This document shows, piece after piece, positions 37,357-45,779 of a stretch of 64,000 nucleotides of DNA (position 1 is the stretch's first letter; the number at the start of each line of letters is the position of its first letter). Made by a program: the position numbers and the translations under genes. The notes below the pieces were generated by a model. It was not told the DNA's origin, did not search any database, and saw only the letters and a program-made list of their open reading frames with translations. Origin of the DNA: Frigoriglobus tundricola (GTDB lineage: Bacteria > Planctomycetota > Planctomycetia > Gemmatales > Gemmataceae); assembly GCF_013128195.2 (NCBI RefSeq), contig NZ_CP053452.2, forward strand, positions 124,001 to 188,000, given 5' to 3'.

Positions 37357-37380
37357 TACCCACCTGGCATGAGGTGGGTA
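37357..37380 (-). terminator. Hairpin downstream of the three-gene small-protein operon
   Basis: A 9-bp perfect stem (37357-37365 with 37372-37380) with a 6-nt loop stands about 100 bp past the stop at 37478 in the leftward direction. The tail AACTCAAATTT is only weakly T-rich. Confidence 0.45.
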
Positions 37381-37477
37381 TGAGAAATGAAACGCGAACG
37401 ACCCGCGCGGGCGACACTTCAGAAACGCAACGAGCAAACGGACCGGTCGCCTGGATTGCCCGTGCGAACCGGGCGTT

Positions 37478-37909
37478 TCACTCGCCCGTTCGGGCCGGCA
37501 CTTCGGCGGTCGTCAGCTCGAATTTGACGGCGAAGCCCGCGGCGGCCATCTCCGCGAGCAGTGTTTGAAGTTCGTTGAGCGCTTCGGCGTGCATCGCTGC
37601 GAGTGCGGCGACGTTGCCGTCGGCGAGAAGTCGGTCGCGTTCGGCGACGCGGCCGGGGTTCGCGGCTTCGGCCTGGTCGATCGCGTGTACCGCGAGGCTC
37701 TCGGCCGCAACGATCTTCCCGGACCGCTCGGCGTGTTTTTCGGGGCGGTGCTGGTCGGCTTCCGCCGGTAAAGCGGCACCCGTCCGTCGGGCCGCTTGGG
37801 TTGCGAGCGCGTGAATCAGTGCGAGCGTGCCGGCCGGTGTGTAGCCGTCGGACGGCGCGAGATTCATCCGAAGCAGTTCTTCGGGCATGGGGTCGAGGGG
37901 TTCGGCCAC
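37478..37909 (-). CDS. Helical protein of unknown function (third gene of small operon)
   Basis: 143 residues, no signal peptide, almost entirely predicted helix with Ala/Glu-rich heptads (AERDRLLADGNVAALAAMHA). No family is recognised. Its start lies 2 bp after the stop of the previous gene, so the two are translationally linked. The N-terminus reads MAEPLDPMPEELLRMNLAPS. Confidence 0.65.
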   Translation of the reverse strand: MAEPLDPMPEELLRMNLAPSDGYTPAGTLALIHALATQAARRTGAALPAEADQHRPEKHAERSGKIVAAESLAVHAIDQAEAANPGRVAERDRLLADGNVAALAAMHAEALNELQTLLAEMAAAGFAVKFELTTAEVPARTGE

Positions 37910-37911
37910 GG

Positions 37912-38277
37912 CTACACGTTGATCCTGTGCGACTCGGCGGAAAGCCCCGCACCACCGTTGGCGAGGGCTATCTTGTTCAGCACCTCAAAAAGCCGAAGCG
38001 AGAGGACTGCAACCTGTTCAGGAGGTGTGTTCGGAGTCGGAACGATTGATACAGCGAGGCGCGCTTCGGTTTCGCCCTGTAACAAATCGCCCGTCAGCGG
38101 TTCCCGAACATATGGTTCCAACGGCGGGAACCGGCCGAACTCCGCCTGCATCCGGGCCATAGCCGCTTCTGAAGCCGCTTGCATTCGGCGGACGCCTTGC
38201 CGATAGGTCACATACCCGACGAGGACAATCAACCCGATCGCCACTACATAATACGCGATCATCGCGGCCAGGATCAT
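37912..38277 (-). CDS. One-pass membrane protein of unknown function (second gene of small operon)
   Basis: 121 residues. A membrane helix at the N-terminus (MILAAMIAYYVVAIGLIVLV) is followed by a soluble domain of about 90 residues, whose middle reads ARLAVSIVPTPNTPPEQVAV. The start codon overlaps the upstream stop by ATGA (38274-38277). No family is recognised. Confidence 0.65.
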   Translation of the reverse strand: MILAAMIAYYVVAIGLIVLVGYVTYRQGVRRMQAASEAAMARMQAEFGRFPPLEPYVREPLTGDLLQGETEARLAVSIVPTPNTPPEQVAVLSLRLFEVLNKIALANGGAGLSAESHRINV

Positions 38278-38510
38278 GACGTGCCTCCGTCCCGATCGTT
38301 CTTTCTCTTTCCCGACCGGCTCAGTTTACTCTTCAAGTCGGCAACTTCGGCCTTCAACTCGGCGATTCGCGCCTCCCGGTCTGCGAGCCGCTCGTCCTTC
38401 TCTTTTGTTACTTTCGCATGAAGCGCATCGTTCTGCTGAATGTGCTTCTCGTAAACCGCCTCAGCCCGATTAAGAAACCAGCGTGTGACGAAGAACGCTG
38501 CGGCAAGCAA
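38274..38510 (-). CDS. Membrane-anchored coiled-coil protein (first gene of small operon), possible frameshift at start
   Basis: From TTG 38510 the product is 78 residues: a hydrophobic helix (LAAAFFVTRWFL) and a charged coiled coil (KVTKEKDERLADREARIAEL, then KAEVADLKSKLSRSG). A more natural N-terminus lies upstream in another frame: ATG 38565 encodes MEVKTWEQFAIWLGMQFP, then needs a one-base shift at the C5 run (complement of 38511-38515) to enter this frame and complete the membrane helix. Either a one-base indel or a slippery start region. It overlaps the next gene by ATGA. Confidence 0.55.
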   Translation of the reverse strand: MLAAAFFVTRWFLNRAEAVYEKHIQQNDALHAKVTKEKDERLADREARIAELKAEVADLKSKLSRSGKRKNDRDGGTS

Positions 38511-38604
38511 GGGGGAACTGCATCCCCAGCCAGATCGCGAACTGTTCCCACGTCTTCACTTCCATCGGGCGACTGCGGCCAGAATGAGTATTCTACCCGG
38601 CGTT

Positions 38605-39795
38605 TCAGGCGGTCACAACCGGCAGCTTGCGGCGGCCGAGCCCCTGCGCGTCGGTGGTCTTCGGGATGCGGTGCTGGTTCTCGCTCTCCCAGCGGGCCAG
38701 TTCCTCCATCAGCGCGTCCACGATTTCGGCTTCTGCCACGCGGCGGACCATCTCGCCGTTGCGGAAGATCATCCCCTGCCCGTTACCCGCTGCGATGCCG
38801 ATGTCGGCCTCGCGGGCCTCACCCGGTCCGTTCACCACGCACCCCAGCACGCTGATCTTCACCGGCAGGCGCCGGCCGTTCAGCCGGCCCTCGAGTTCCG
38901 CGATGATCTTCTCCAGGTCGATCGCCAGCCGGCCGCACGTCGGGCACGCGATCAGTTCCGGGCGCCGCACGCGGCGCTGCGTGGCCTGGAGGATGTCGAA
39001 CGCGGCGGCGATCTCCGGCACCGGGTCGCCCAGGAGCGAGATGCGGATGGTGTCGCCGATGCCGTCGAGGAGGATCGGGGCGAGGCCGGCGGCGCTCTTG
39101 GTCACGGCGTAGGGCGGCTTGCCGGCTTCCGTGATGCCGATGTGCGTGGGGTAGTCGCACAGTTGCGCGAACAGCCGGTACGCTTCCACCGCGACGAGCA
39201 CGTCCGACGACTTCAGCGACACGATGATGTCGCGGAACCCCTCGCTCTCGGCGGTCTCGATGTGCCGCAGCGCGCTCTCGACCATCGCGGGCGGGCACGG
39301 GAACTCGTACTTCTCGCACAGGTCGCGTTCGAGGCTCCCGGCGTTCACCCCGATCCGCATCGGGATGCCCTTGTCCTTCGCCTTGCGGACCACCTGCCGG
39401 AACCGCTCGGTGGTCCCGATGTTGCCGGGGTTGATGCGGATCTTGTCCACGGGGTGATCGAGCGCCGCCAGCGCCATCTTGTAGTCGAAGTGGATGTCGC
39501 AAATGAGCGGGATGCCGATCTTCGCCCGGATCTGGCTGAGCGCGCCGGCGTCCTCCGGCTTCGGCACGGTCACGCGGACCAGTTCGCACCCGGCCTCTTC
39601 CAGGGCGTGGATCTGCTTGATCGTGCCCTCGACGTCGTAAGTGTCGGTGGTGGTCATCGACTGCACGGCGACCGGGTTGTCCCCGCCGATCACGACCGAC
39701 CCGACCTTCACCTCGCGCGTCTTGTGGCGCGGCTTACCGGGCACCTTTTGGGCGCGTTCCAGAACGCTCAAGTCGAAACGCGATGCGGCCGTCAT
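38605..39795 (-). CDS. ispG: 4-hydroxy-3-methylbut-2-en-1-yl diphosphate synthase (flavodoxin/ferredoxin type)
   Basis: Reduces MEcPP to HMBPP in the MEP isoprenoid pathway, cytosolic, with a [4Fe-4S] cluster. 396 residues from ATG 39795, chosen over ATG 39825 because GAGGG sits 8 bp upstream. The TIM-barrel shows VGGxxP-type start (VVIGGDNPVAVQSMTTTDT), INPGNIGTTERF and RIGVNAGSLERDL. The C-terminal cluster domain has Cys in ACPTCGRL and in GCVVNGPGEA followed by ADIGIAAGNGQG. Divergent from the Pro-rich propeller gene. Confidence 0.96.
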   Translation of the reverse strand: MTAASRFDLSVLERAQKVPGKPRHKTREVKVGSVVIGGDNPVAVQSMTTTDTYDVEGTIKQIHALEEAGCELVRVTVPKPEDAGALSQIRAKIGIPLICDIHFDYKMALAALDHPVDKIRINPGNIGTTERFRQVVRKAKDKGIPMRIGVNAGSLERDLCEKYEFPCPPAMVESALRHIETAESEGFRDIIVSLKSSDVLVAVEAYRLFAQLCDYPTHIGITEAGKPPYAVTKSAAGLAPILLDGIGDTIRISLLGDPVPEIAAAFDILQATQRRVRRPELIACPTCGRLAIDLEKIIAELEGRLNGRRLPVKISVLGCVVNGPGEAREADIGIAAGNGQGMIFRNGEMVRRVAEAEIVDALMEELARWESENQHRIPKTTDAQGLGRRKLPVVTA

Positions 39796-39948
39796 CGTGA
39801 AGCCCTCGGGGATAGTTACCCACATGCTAGTTGAGTCACCGCGCGGGCGGCAACGCCAACACCGCCCCCGCACCGCGTCTTGCCCTTTCACTCGCGCCGG
39901 TCGGTGGCCATAATCGTCTGAGCGGTTCCGGCATCAGGAGGACGAACG

Positions 39949-41559
39949 ATGGCCGCACTCGGACGGTGGCGAGCGCCTGTACTCGTGGTCGCGGGGGTGT
40001 TGAGCGTGCTGACGGGCGGTTCGGGGATGTCGCCGAACCCGCCCGATCCCGTGCCGCCCGCGCCGATCGAGTCGTTACCAAAAGCGTTCACGGCGGTATC
40101 GGCCCAGCCCCCGATGCGCCCCGCTCAACCTCAACCGTTGTACGTTCCGCCGCCCCCCTCTGTTGAGCCACTGCCCCCGATCCCCCTCTCGATAGGAATT
40201 CCTGTCGCGCCACCGGTAACACCGACGGTGCCTTCCGTTGCTCCATCGGCAACACTGTATTTCCCGAGCGCGCCAGGCGCTTCGAGTGCCGGTGAACATA
40301 AGCTACCTGCATTGCCATTCCCCCCGCCCGCCGATGTTTCGCTCCCCTCCCCCACCAAGCCGACCGCCCCGCAACCGCCCGCGGAGCCCGAGATCACGGA
40401 ACCGGTCGCGACGGTTCACCGGTTCACGGGAACGTACCTCGGCGGCAATGACCGGCGCCACATCGTTTATGCCGAAACCGGAGACGGGCGGGCGGAAGTT
40501 CAGAGTCGCCCCAGCGCCCGCTCGATCCCCAAAGCGGACGCCGACGACAAGGACGACGTAACGCGGATCGCAATTCCCACGGGAAAAGTGGCGCGGCACG
40601 ACCGGTTCGCGTTCGTCACCGCGGCCCGCGAACTGATCGCAATCGACTCGAACGGCGACATCGAATGGCGGTTCACTCTGCCCGGGAAACCCGACAACGG
40701 CGAACGGTTGCTCGATGTAGCGGGCTTCCACGACGGCCAGGTGTTTGTCGTCAGCCAACAGGTCATCCATGACAAAGGGAACACGCTCGGCCAGCTCTAC
40801 GCCCTCAAGACCGACACCGGCAGCCTGGTATCACTCACCACTATCAAAGCCCGGTTCGATCCGGACGCCCGATTGATCCTGGACAGACCGAACGGCGCCC
40901 TGTTCGCGTTCAGCAGAGCGCGGATCGTCGCTCACGCCTTGCCCCCGTCACAAGCGGACCACACGTGCGAGGTACCCACGCTCCCCATCGCTCACGCGTC
41001 CGTCACCAACGCGACGGTCTGTACGATGACCCCCACGGGGCTCATCATCATTCATTTTCAGCCGATCCACTCAAACGTTCTCCATGCGCGGCCGAGCACG
41101 CAGATTGGAGGCGTTGCGGGCACCGCACCGGCCGCAATCCGGAGCAACTATTCCCAATCCGGAGCGCGGATTTACGCGCCGGTCAAGTCGGCAGTGAGCC
41201 ACTTTGTGCTCGCGGCGTTCGATGAACATCACGCAACGCCGGCGTGGCAGGTTCGCGTGCCCAAGGCGATCACCGCCGCGCCCGTGCTCTACGGGTCGTG
41301 TGTCTATTTCGTCGCGGGAAACGTTCTCTACCGGGTGAACGCGGACACCGGCGCGGTATGCTGGAAGCACACGATTCCGCTCGCCCCGAGCGAGACGCTG
41401 ACCGATCTGGCGTTCACGAGGGGGGAGATCCGCGCGAGCGGGCCGGGCGTTCTCGTGCGCGTCACCGATCGACCGGAGCCGGCCGCGGCGTTCCCGAGTG
41501 CGGCTGCGAACCCGGCGTCGAGAATGGGTGTCCCACACCCGCCGGACCCGTCACCCTGA
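39949..41559 (+). CDS. Proline-rich secreted protein with PQQ-like propeller
   Basis: 536 residues from ATG 39949, with AGGAGG at 39937-39942. A signal-like N-terminus (RAPVLVVAGVLSVLTGGSG) leads into about 120 residues dominated by Pro/Ala/Ser. A degenerate propeller follows: AARELIAIDSNGDIEWRFTL, GQLYALKTDTGSLVSL, NVLYRVNADTGAVCWKHTI. The blades are weaker than in the two other propellers. The Pro-rich part suggests a wall- or envelope-spanning stalk. The AAA ATPase gene follows after 18 bp and another gene after that, forming a likely operon. Confidence 0.78.
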   Translation: MAALGRWRAPVLVVAGVLSVLTGGSGMSPNPPDPVPPAPIESLPKAFTAVSAQPPMRPAQPQPLYVPPPPSVEPLPPIPLSIGIPVAPPVTPTVPSVAPSATLYFPSAPGASSAGEHKLPALPFPPPADVSLPSPTKPTAPQPPAEPEITEPVATVHRFTGTYLGGNDRRHIVYAETGDGRAEVQSRPSARSIPKADADDKDDVTRIAIPTGKVARHDRFAFVTAARELIAIDSNGDIEWRFTLPGKPDNGERLLDVAGFHDGQVFVVSQQVIHDKGNTLGQLYALKTDTGSLVSLTTIKARFDPDARLILDRPNGALFAFSRARIVAHALPPSQADHTCEVPTLPIAHASVTNATVCTMTPTGLIIIHFQPIHSNVLHARPSTQIGGVAGTAPAAIRSNYSQSGARIYAPVKSAVSHFVLAAFDEHHATPAWQVRVPKAITAAPVLYGSCVYFVAGNVLYRVNADTGAVCWKHTIPLAPSETLTDLAFTRGEIRASGPGVLVRVTDRPEPAAAFPSAAANPASRMGVPHPPDPSP

Positions 41560-41577
41560 GTTCTCACCCCCGTCGCC

Positions 41578-42750
41578 ATGACACCACTGACCACCTACTC
41601 CGCCGACCACCGGTTCCTCGTCGAGGCCGCTGCCAAGGCCGCGGGCCTCACCGACCCGGTCGCTTTTATCGCGGGCCAGTACGCGTACACGCTGGTCGAT
41701 AAGGCCGTCCGCGGCGCACTCGCGCCGCTCGACGGCGCGCTGGTCCGCCAGTGGGTGACCCGCTCAAAGCTTTATCCGGCAACAACTTTTGGCATCCGCC
41801 TGTATACGATTCAGGGGATCGCGTTCGCGCGGGCGGTGGCCAACGTTCACAGCGACTTTGAAGAGAGCGCCTACGACCTGTTCGTCGTTTCGCGTGCCGA
41901 CTACGTGAAACTGTTCCGGCTCGTTCTCCGGGCAAACCGGGAGAAGGTGGAGAGCAGCCAACCGCCGGTGCTCCCGGACGACCAACTCGACGTCCTCCGG
42001 CAGAACACGCTCGGCTACCTGGACCGGAACAACTTGAAGCGGATCAAGGACCTGGGCGGCCGGGCGAAACGCGGGCTGCTGCTCACTGGTCCGCCGGGCA
42101 ACGGCAAGACGAGCGCGTGTCGGTGGTTGTGGGAGGAGTGCCGCCGCACCGGGCACGAGTACCAGATCGTCTCGCCGGACGCGTACCAGGCCGCCCGGAG
42201 GTCGTGCAACCCGGTGCAAGCGGTGCGCGACCTGTTCACCGTCAACCGCAGCGGCATCATCTTCTTCGACGACATGGACGTGGCCCTGCGCGACCGCAAC
42301 ACGGTCCGCGAGACCGACGACCAGGCGGTCTTCCTCAGCGCGCTGGACGGCATCCAGGTGAACGAGGGCGTGGTGTACGTGTTCACTACGAACTGCTCGC
42401 TAGAGCTGATCGACCCGGCGTTCAAGCGGCCGGGCCGGATCGACCTCGTACTGCACTTCACGCTCCCGGACGCGAAACTCCGCCGCCGGCTGATGGACCG
42501 GTGGCACGCGGACCTGCGCGGCGGCATCGACCTCGACGACGCGGTGCGGCAGACGGCCGGGTACAGCTTCGCGGAGGTGGAGGAGCTGAAGAACCTGCTG
42601 ATCCTGCGGTTCATCGACACGAGCGCGTGGGAGTGGGACTGGGCGATGGAGCAGTTCCGCCAGAACCGCACCGACCTCGCGGAACAGCACCGGCACGTCG
42701 GCTTCACCCCGGTCGCCGCGGGCAGCAACGGAAACGGCGACGGGCACTGA
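41578..42750 (+). CDS. AAA-family ATPase
   Basis: 390 residues. The N-terminal 155 residues have no recognised domain. The AAA core shows Walker A GPPGNGKTS (Lys177), Walker B GIIFFDDMDVALRD, sensor 1 in VFTTNCSLELID and the arginine-finger region AFKRPGRIDLVLHF, followed by a small helical lid. This is the pattern of the proteasomal/BCS1-like AAA group that remodels proteins. Only one ATPase domain is present. It lies 18 bp after the Pro-rich propeller gene and 11 bp before the next gene; a substrate or partner cannot be named. Confidence 0.9.
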   Translation: MTPLTTYSADHRFLVEAAAKAAGLTDPVAFIAGQYAYTLVDKAVRGALAPLDGALVRQWVTRSKLYPATTFGIRLYTIQGIAFARAVANVHSDFEESAYDLFVVSRADYVKLFRLVLRANREKVESSQPPVLPDDQLDVLRQNTLGYLDRNNLKRIKDLGGRAKRGLLLTGPPGNGKTSACRWLWEECRRTGHEYQIVSPDAYQAARRSCNPVQAVRDLFTVNRSGIIFFDDMDVALRDRNTVRETDDQAVFLSALDGIQVNEGVVYVFTTNCSLELIDPAFKRPGRIDLVLHFTLPDAKLRRRLMDRWHADLRGGIDLDDAVRQTAGYSFAEVEELKNLLILRFIDTSAWEWDWAMEQFRQNRTDLAEQHRHVGFTPVAAGSNGNGDGH

Positions 42751-42761
42751 CGGAGAGGGTA

Positions 42762-43352
42762 ATGCAATTCTTCACCGTCCGTACGACGCAGAACGGAGAA
42801 CATCGCATTCACCGTCAATTCGGTGGACGGGGATTCTACGGTCCATTTCGTTTCCGCGTCGCTCCCGATCCAACGGTCGAGCGCGTCGCGGTTGATGCTC
42901 AGGCTGCCCCGGATGCGGTCGCCTTTTGGGCCGTTTTGAAATTCCTCCCAAACATTAATGAGGGCATTCAGGAGAAGCTCGATTTACTCGCAGAATCGGG
43001 AAAGCACCACTGCGGGATTCGCGTGACGCTTCGAGATCAGAAGTTCCACGACGTCGATACGCATTCAAACGGAATGAAGGTTGAAGGGGTATCGTTTGCG
43101 CACTCGACTCTCGAAAGATTCACGACCCCTCTCTCACCGCTCCGTGCTGATTGGCTCACATCGGACGTCGTGACCCTCGCGCGCGGCATTCACGCGGACG
43201 CAGCGTTCGACCGTCTTCCCATCCTCGCGGATGCTCTGCAAGATGCCGGGTGCAACGACCCGCTCGTGATCGAACACCTTCAGACGTGTCCTGATCACGC
43301 GCCGAGTTGCTGGGTGGTTGAAATGATCCTCGACCAGATGGCTCGAATCTGA
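42762..43352 (+). CDS. Protein of unknown function with C-terminal Cys-Trp-Val motif
   Basis: 196 residues from ATG 42762 (GGAGAGGG 4 bp upstream). The N-terminal 125 residues are mixed alpha/beta with no family known to me. The C-terminal part, LPILADALQDAGCNDPLVIE then SCWVVEMILDQ, resembles a short module seen at the end of many Gemmata proteins with the pattern LADALxxAGC...CWVVD; I recall this but cannot search. It is the last gene of the run with the AAA ATPase. A hairpin overlaps its stop codon. Confidence 0.7.
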   Translation: MQFFTVRTTQNGEHRIHRQFGGRGFYGPFRFRVAPDPTVERVAVDAQAAPDAVAFWAVLKFLPNINEGIQEKLDLLAESGKHHCGIRVTLRDQKFHDVDTHSNGMKVEGVSFAHSTLERFTTPLSPLRADWLTSDVVTLARGIHADAAFDRLPILADALQDAGCNDPLVIEHLQTCPDHAPSCWVVEMILDQMARI

Positions 43353-43374
43353 GCCCCGGCTTGGGTCGGGGCTC
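43351..43374. terminator. Hairpin between convergent genes
   Basis: An 8-bp perfect stem (43351-43358 with 43367-43374) begins within the stop codon of the preceding gene. tyrS ends 12 bp further on the opposite strand, so it may serve both. There is no T-run. Confidence 0.5.
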
Positions 43375-43385
43375 CTCCGAGACAG

Positions 43386-44609
43386 TTAGCCCAACCGCAC
43401 GCGAAGAATCTTCCGTCCGAGACGCACAACTAGGCCGTCCGTGACCAGCACAGTGGCCTTCACGTCCGCGGGCTTCGTGCGGTCGGGGCCGTAGTTGAAC
43501 GCCCCCTCTTCGATCTTGCGCCGCGCTTCGCCCTTGCTCGCCGCGAGCTTCGTCTCTGCGATCAGATCAACCGCGAGCATCGCCCCCGCGACCAGGCGCG
43601 ACGCGGGGATCGTGACCTCATCAATGTGGTCCGGGTCTTGTTTGACGCCGCTGCCGGCGAACTGCTTGTTCCAGTCCGCGACCGTTTCGGCCGCCGCTTC
43701 CAGCCCGTGATAGAACGCGACGATGTCGCTGGCGAGCAACTTTTTTGCCTCGTTCGGGTGCCCGGTGACGATCCCGGCCACCTCTTTATCCGAACGGTCG
43801 GTGAGTAGCTCGAACCACTCCTTCATGAGCCCATCGGGAATCCGCATCGTCTTGCCGAACTGCTCCTTCGCCGGCTCGTTCAGCCCAATGTAGTTGTTCA
43901 GGCTCTTACCCATCTTCTTCTCGCCGTCCAGGCCGCGGAGGATCGGCATCGTGAAGCAGATCTGCGGCTCCTGACCGCTCGACCGCTGGAGGTCGCGGCC
44001 GACCATCAGGTTGTAGAGTTGCTCTGTGCCGCCGAGTTCTACGTCGGCGCGGATCTCGACCGAGTCCCACCCCTGCATCAGCGGGTACAGACACTCGTGC
44101 AGGTAGATCGGCGTGCCGGCCTTCATCCGCTTCGTGAAGTCGTCGCGCTCGACCATCCGCTGTATCGTGGTGTGGCCGAGCAACTTCAGCATGTCCGCGA
44201 AGCCGAACTTCGCAAACCACTCGCCGTTCGGCCGCACCTCGGCCCTCGTCACGTCGACCACCTTCGCGATCTGCGTGAGGTAGGTCTGGGCGTTCTTGTC
44301 GATCTGCTCCAGCGTGAGCCCCTGGCGGCTGGCGTCGCGGCCGGACGGGTCGCCGACGGCGGCCGTCGCGGTGCCGATGATGAGGACCGCGGTGTGGCCG
44401 AGTTCCTGGAACTGGCGCAGCTTCCGCAGCGGGACCGTGTGCCCGAGGTGGACGTCGAAGCCGGTCGGGTCGATGCCGTACTTGACGCGGAGCGGCTTCC
44501 CGGTCGCGTGGCTGCGTTCGAGCTTCTTCTTGAGTTCGTCGCGGGTCTCGATCTGCGCGGCGCCGCGCAGGAGGACCGCGAGTTGCTCGTCAACCGGGGG
44601 AAAGGCCAT
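43386..44609 (-). CDS. tyrS: Tyrosyl-tRNA synthetase
   Basis: Charges tRNA-Tyr. 407 residues. The class I HIGH motif is HLGH in FDVHLGHTVPLRKLRQF. The KMSKS loop is KKMGKSLNN, and LGGTEQLYNLMVGRDLQRSS matches the longer TyrS subgroup (TyrZ-like). The C-terminus (KATVLVTDGLVVRLGRKILR) is a short S4-type RNA-binding end. It is the last gene of the leftward translation cluster, separated from yraN by a palindromic repeat. Confidence 0.95.
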   Translation of the reverse strand: MAFPPVDEQLAVLLRGAAQIETRDELKKKLERSHATGKPLRVKYGIDPTGFDVHLGHTVPLRKLRQFQELGHTAVLIIGTATAAVGDPSGRDASRQGLTLEQIDKNAQTYLTQIAKVVDVTRAEVRPNGEWFAKFGFADMLKLLGHTTIQRMVERDDFTKRMKAGTPIYLHECLYPLMQGWDSVEIRADVELGGTEQLYNLMVGRDLQRSSGQEPQICFTMPILRGLDGEKKMGKSLNNYIGLNEPAKEQFGKTMRIPDGLMKEWFELLTDRSDKEVAGIVTGHPNEAKKLLASDIVAFYHGLEAAAETVADWNKQFAGSGVKQDPDHIDEVTIPASRLVAGAMLAVDLIAETKLAASKGEARRKIEEGAFNYGPDRTKPADVKATVLVTDGLVVRLGRKILRVRLG

Positions 44610-44630
44610 GGGAAAACCTCGGGAAGCCGT

Positions 44631-44735
44631 TCACCACAAAGGCACAAAGATCACACACAGGGTCACAAGGAACGCAAATTTTGAATGCGGATTTCTTGGT
44701 GTCCCTTTGTGTTAAACTTTGTGCCTTTGTGGTGA
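44631..44735. repeat. Palindromic intergenic repeat, CCACAAAGGCAC type
   Basis: 19-bp perfect terminal arms (44631-44649 with 44717-44735) enclose further partial complementarity (GGTCACAAGG near CCCTTTGTG). It fills the spacer between tyrS and yraN. The arm shares TTCACCACAAAGGCAC with the repeat at 60012. Confidence 0.8.
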
Positions 44736-44745
44736 GATCTTTGTT

Positions 44746-45210
44746 TCAGGTGAAGAACTGGAAGCGGCCGGTGGACTCGAAAGCATGAGGGATGTGCCGG
44801 ACGGTGGGTTCGCGGGCGTGTATTGGCCAGGCGATCACCAGCACGTCGTACCGCACCGCGATCCGGCCGAGCAGCCGCCGGCGGGCCAGGAAGCGCGACG
44901 TCGCCTCGGTGATCTTCCGCTGCTTGCGGAGGTCCACCGAGGCGGCGGTTTGTTCGATCGCGTCCGGGCGGTCGCTCGACGTGGACCGCACTTCGACCAC
45001 CACGAGCGTTTCGCCCTCCAGGGCGAGCAGGTCGAGTTCGCCGGCCGCGTCGGACACGTTCGCGGCGAGTAACCGGAAGCCCCGCTGGCGCAGGAACCGG
45101 GCCGCGGCCCGTTCGCTGCGCCGCCCGAACCACCGCTTCCACCACCGCCAGCGAGAAAAGCCGCCGGCCGGCGGCTTTTCGTTCTCCGGGCGTGGCGCGG
45201 CGGCCGACAC
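44746..45210 (-). CDS. yraN: YraN/UPF0102 family nuclease-like protein
   Basis: 154 residues. The core RRSERAAARFLRQRGFRLLA, then AGELDLLALEGETLVVVEVR, is the UPF0102 signature: the Glu-Asp and Glu-Val pattern resembles Holliday-junction-resolvase-type endonucleases. DLRKQRKITEATSRFL follows. Function in the cell is not settled. Its start lies 3 bp past the rplS stop, a conserved neighbourhood (rplS-rnhB-yraN in many bacteria). Confidence 0.9.
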   Translation of the reverse strand: MSAAAPRPENEKPPAGGFSRWRWWKRWFGRRSERAAARFLRQRGFRLLAANVSDAAGELDLLALEGETLVVVEVRSTSSDRPDAIEQTAASVDLRKQRKITEATSRFLARRRLLGRIAVRYDVLVIAWPIHAREPTVRHIPHAFESTGRFQFFT

Positions 45211-45213
45211 GGG

Positions 45214-45720
45214 TTACTTCTTCTTGGCGGCCTCGGCTTCCTTGCGCTCGCGCTTCTTCTTGGCCGACTTGCTCTCGCCGCCCGCGGCCGTGGCCGCGGC
45301 GGCGGCCTCCTGAGCGGCCTTGGAGGCGGCTTCGGCGGCCGTCTTCAGGTCCACGTCGATCCGCGTCTGGCGCTTCACGTCGTCGCGGATCTTGGTGGCC
45401 TTGCCGACGCGGTCGCGCAGGTAGTACAGCTTCGCGCGGCGGACCATACCGGCCTTCTTCACCACGATCTTCGCGATGCGCGGCGAGTGAACCGGGAAGA
45501 TGCGCTCCACGCCCTCGCCCTGCACCAGCCGGCGGACGGTCACCGTCTCGCTGGCGCCGGCGTTCTGGCGGGCGATCACGTCGCCCTCGAACACCTGGAC
45601 GCGCTCCTTGGCCCCGTCGAGGATCTTCTGGTGGATCTCGACGCGGTCCCCGACGCGGAAGTCCGGCACGTCCGATTTCAGCGTGCCCTGTTCGACGATC
45701 TTCATAAAGGGCGAGATCAT
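45214..45720 (-). CDS. rplS: 50S ribosomal protein L19 with long Ala/Lys-rich tail
   Basis: 168 residues from ATG 45720; typical L19 has about 115. The L19 core (FRVGDRVEIHQKILDGAKER, VQVFEGDVIARQNAG, VERIFPVHSPRIAKI, RRAKLYYLRDRVGKATKI) ends near residue 118. A 50-residue tail rich in Ala, Lys and Glu follows (AASKAAQEAAAAATAAGG, then KSAKKKRERKEAEAAKKK). The tail could bind rRNA or lie on the subunit surface. Classical position in the ffh-rpsP-trmD-rplS operon. Confidence 0.95.
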   Translation of the reverse strand: MISPFMKIVEQGTLKSDVPDFRVGDRVEIHQKILDGAKERVQVFEGDVIARQNAGASETVTVRRLVQGEGVERIFPVHSPRIAKIVVKKAGMVRRAKLYYLRDRVGKATKIRDDVKRQTRIDVDLKTAAEAASKAAQEAAAAATAAGGESKSAKKKRERKEAEAAKKK

Positions 45721-45779
45721 GGCCCACCGTTCCCTTTCCGCTTGTGCGTGAAACGAGGGGCGTTCGCCCCTCTGCTCGT

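Noticed and set aside
36617..37417. Longer response regulator starting at 37417
   Set aside because: The extra 35 residues lack family similarity. GTG 37312 with AGAGGG places the receiver domain at the N-terminus as usual.
44610..44745. Attenuator or T-box leader for tyrS
   Set aside because: The palindrome is a dispersed repeat, and neither T-box consensus nor specifier loop is visible.
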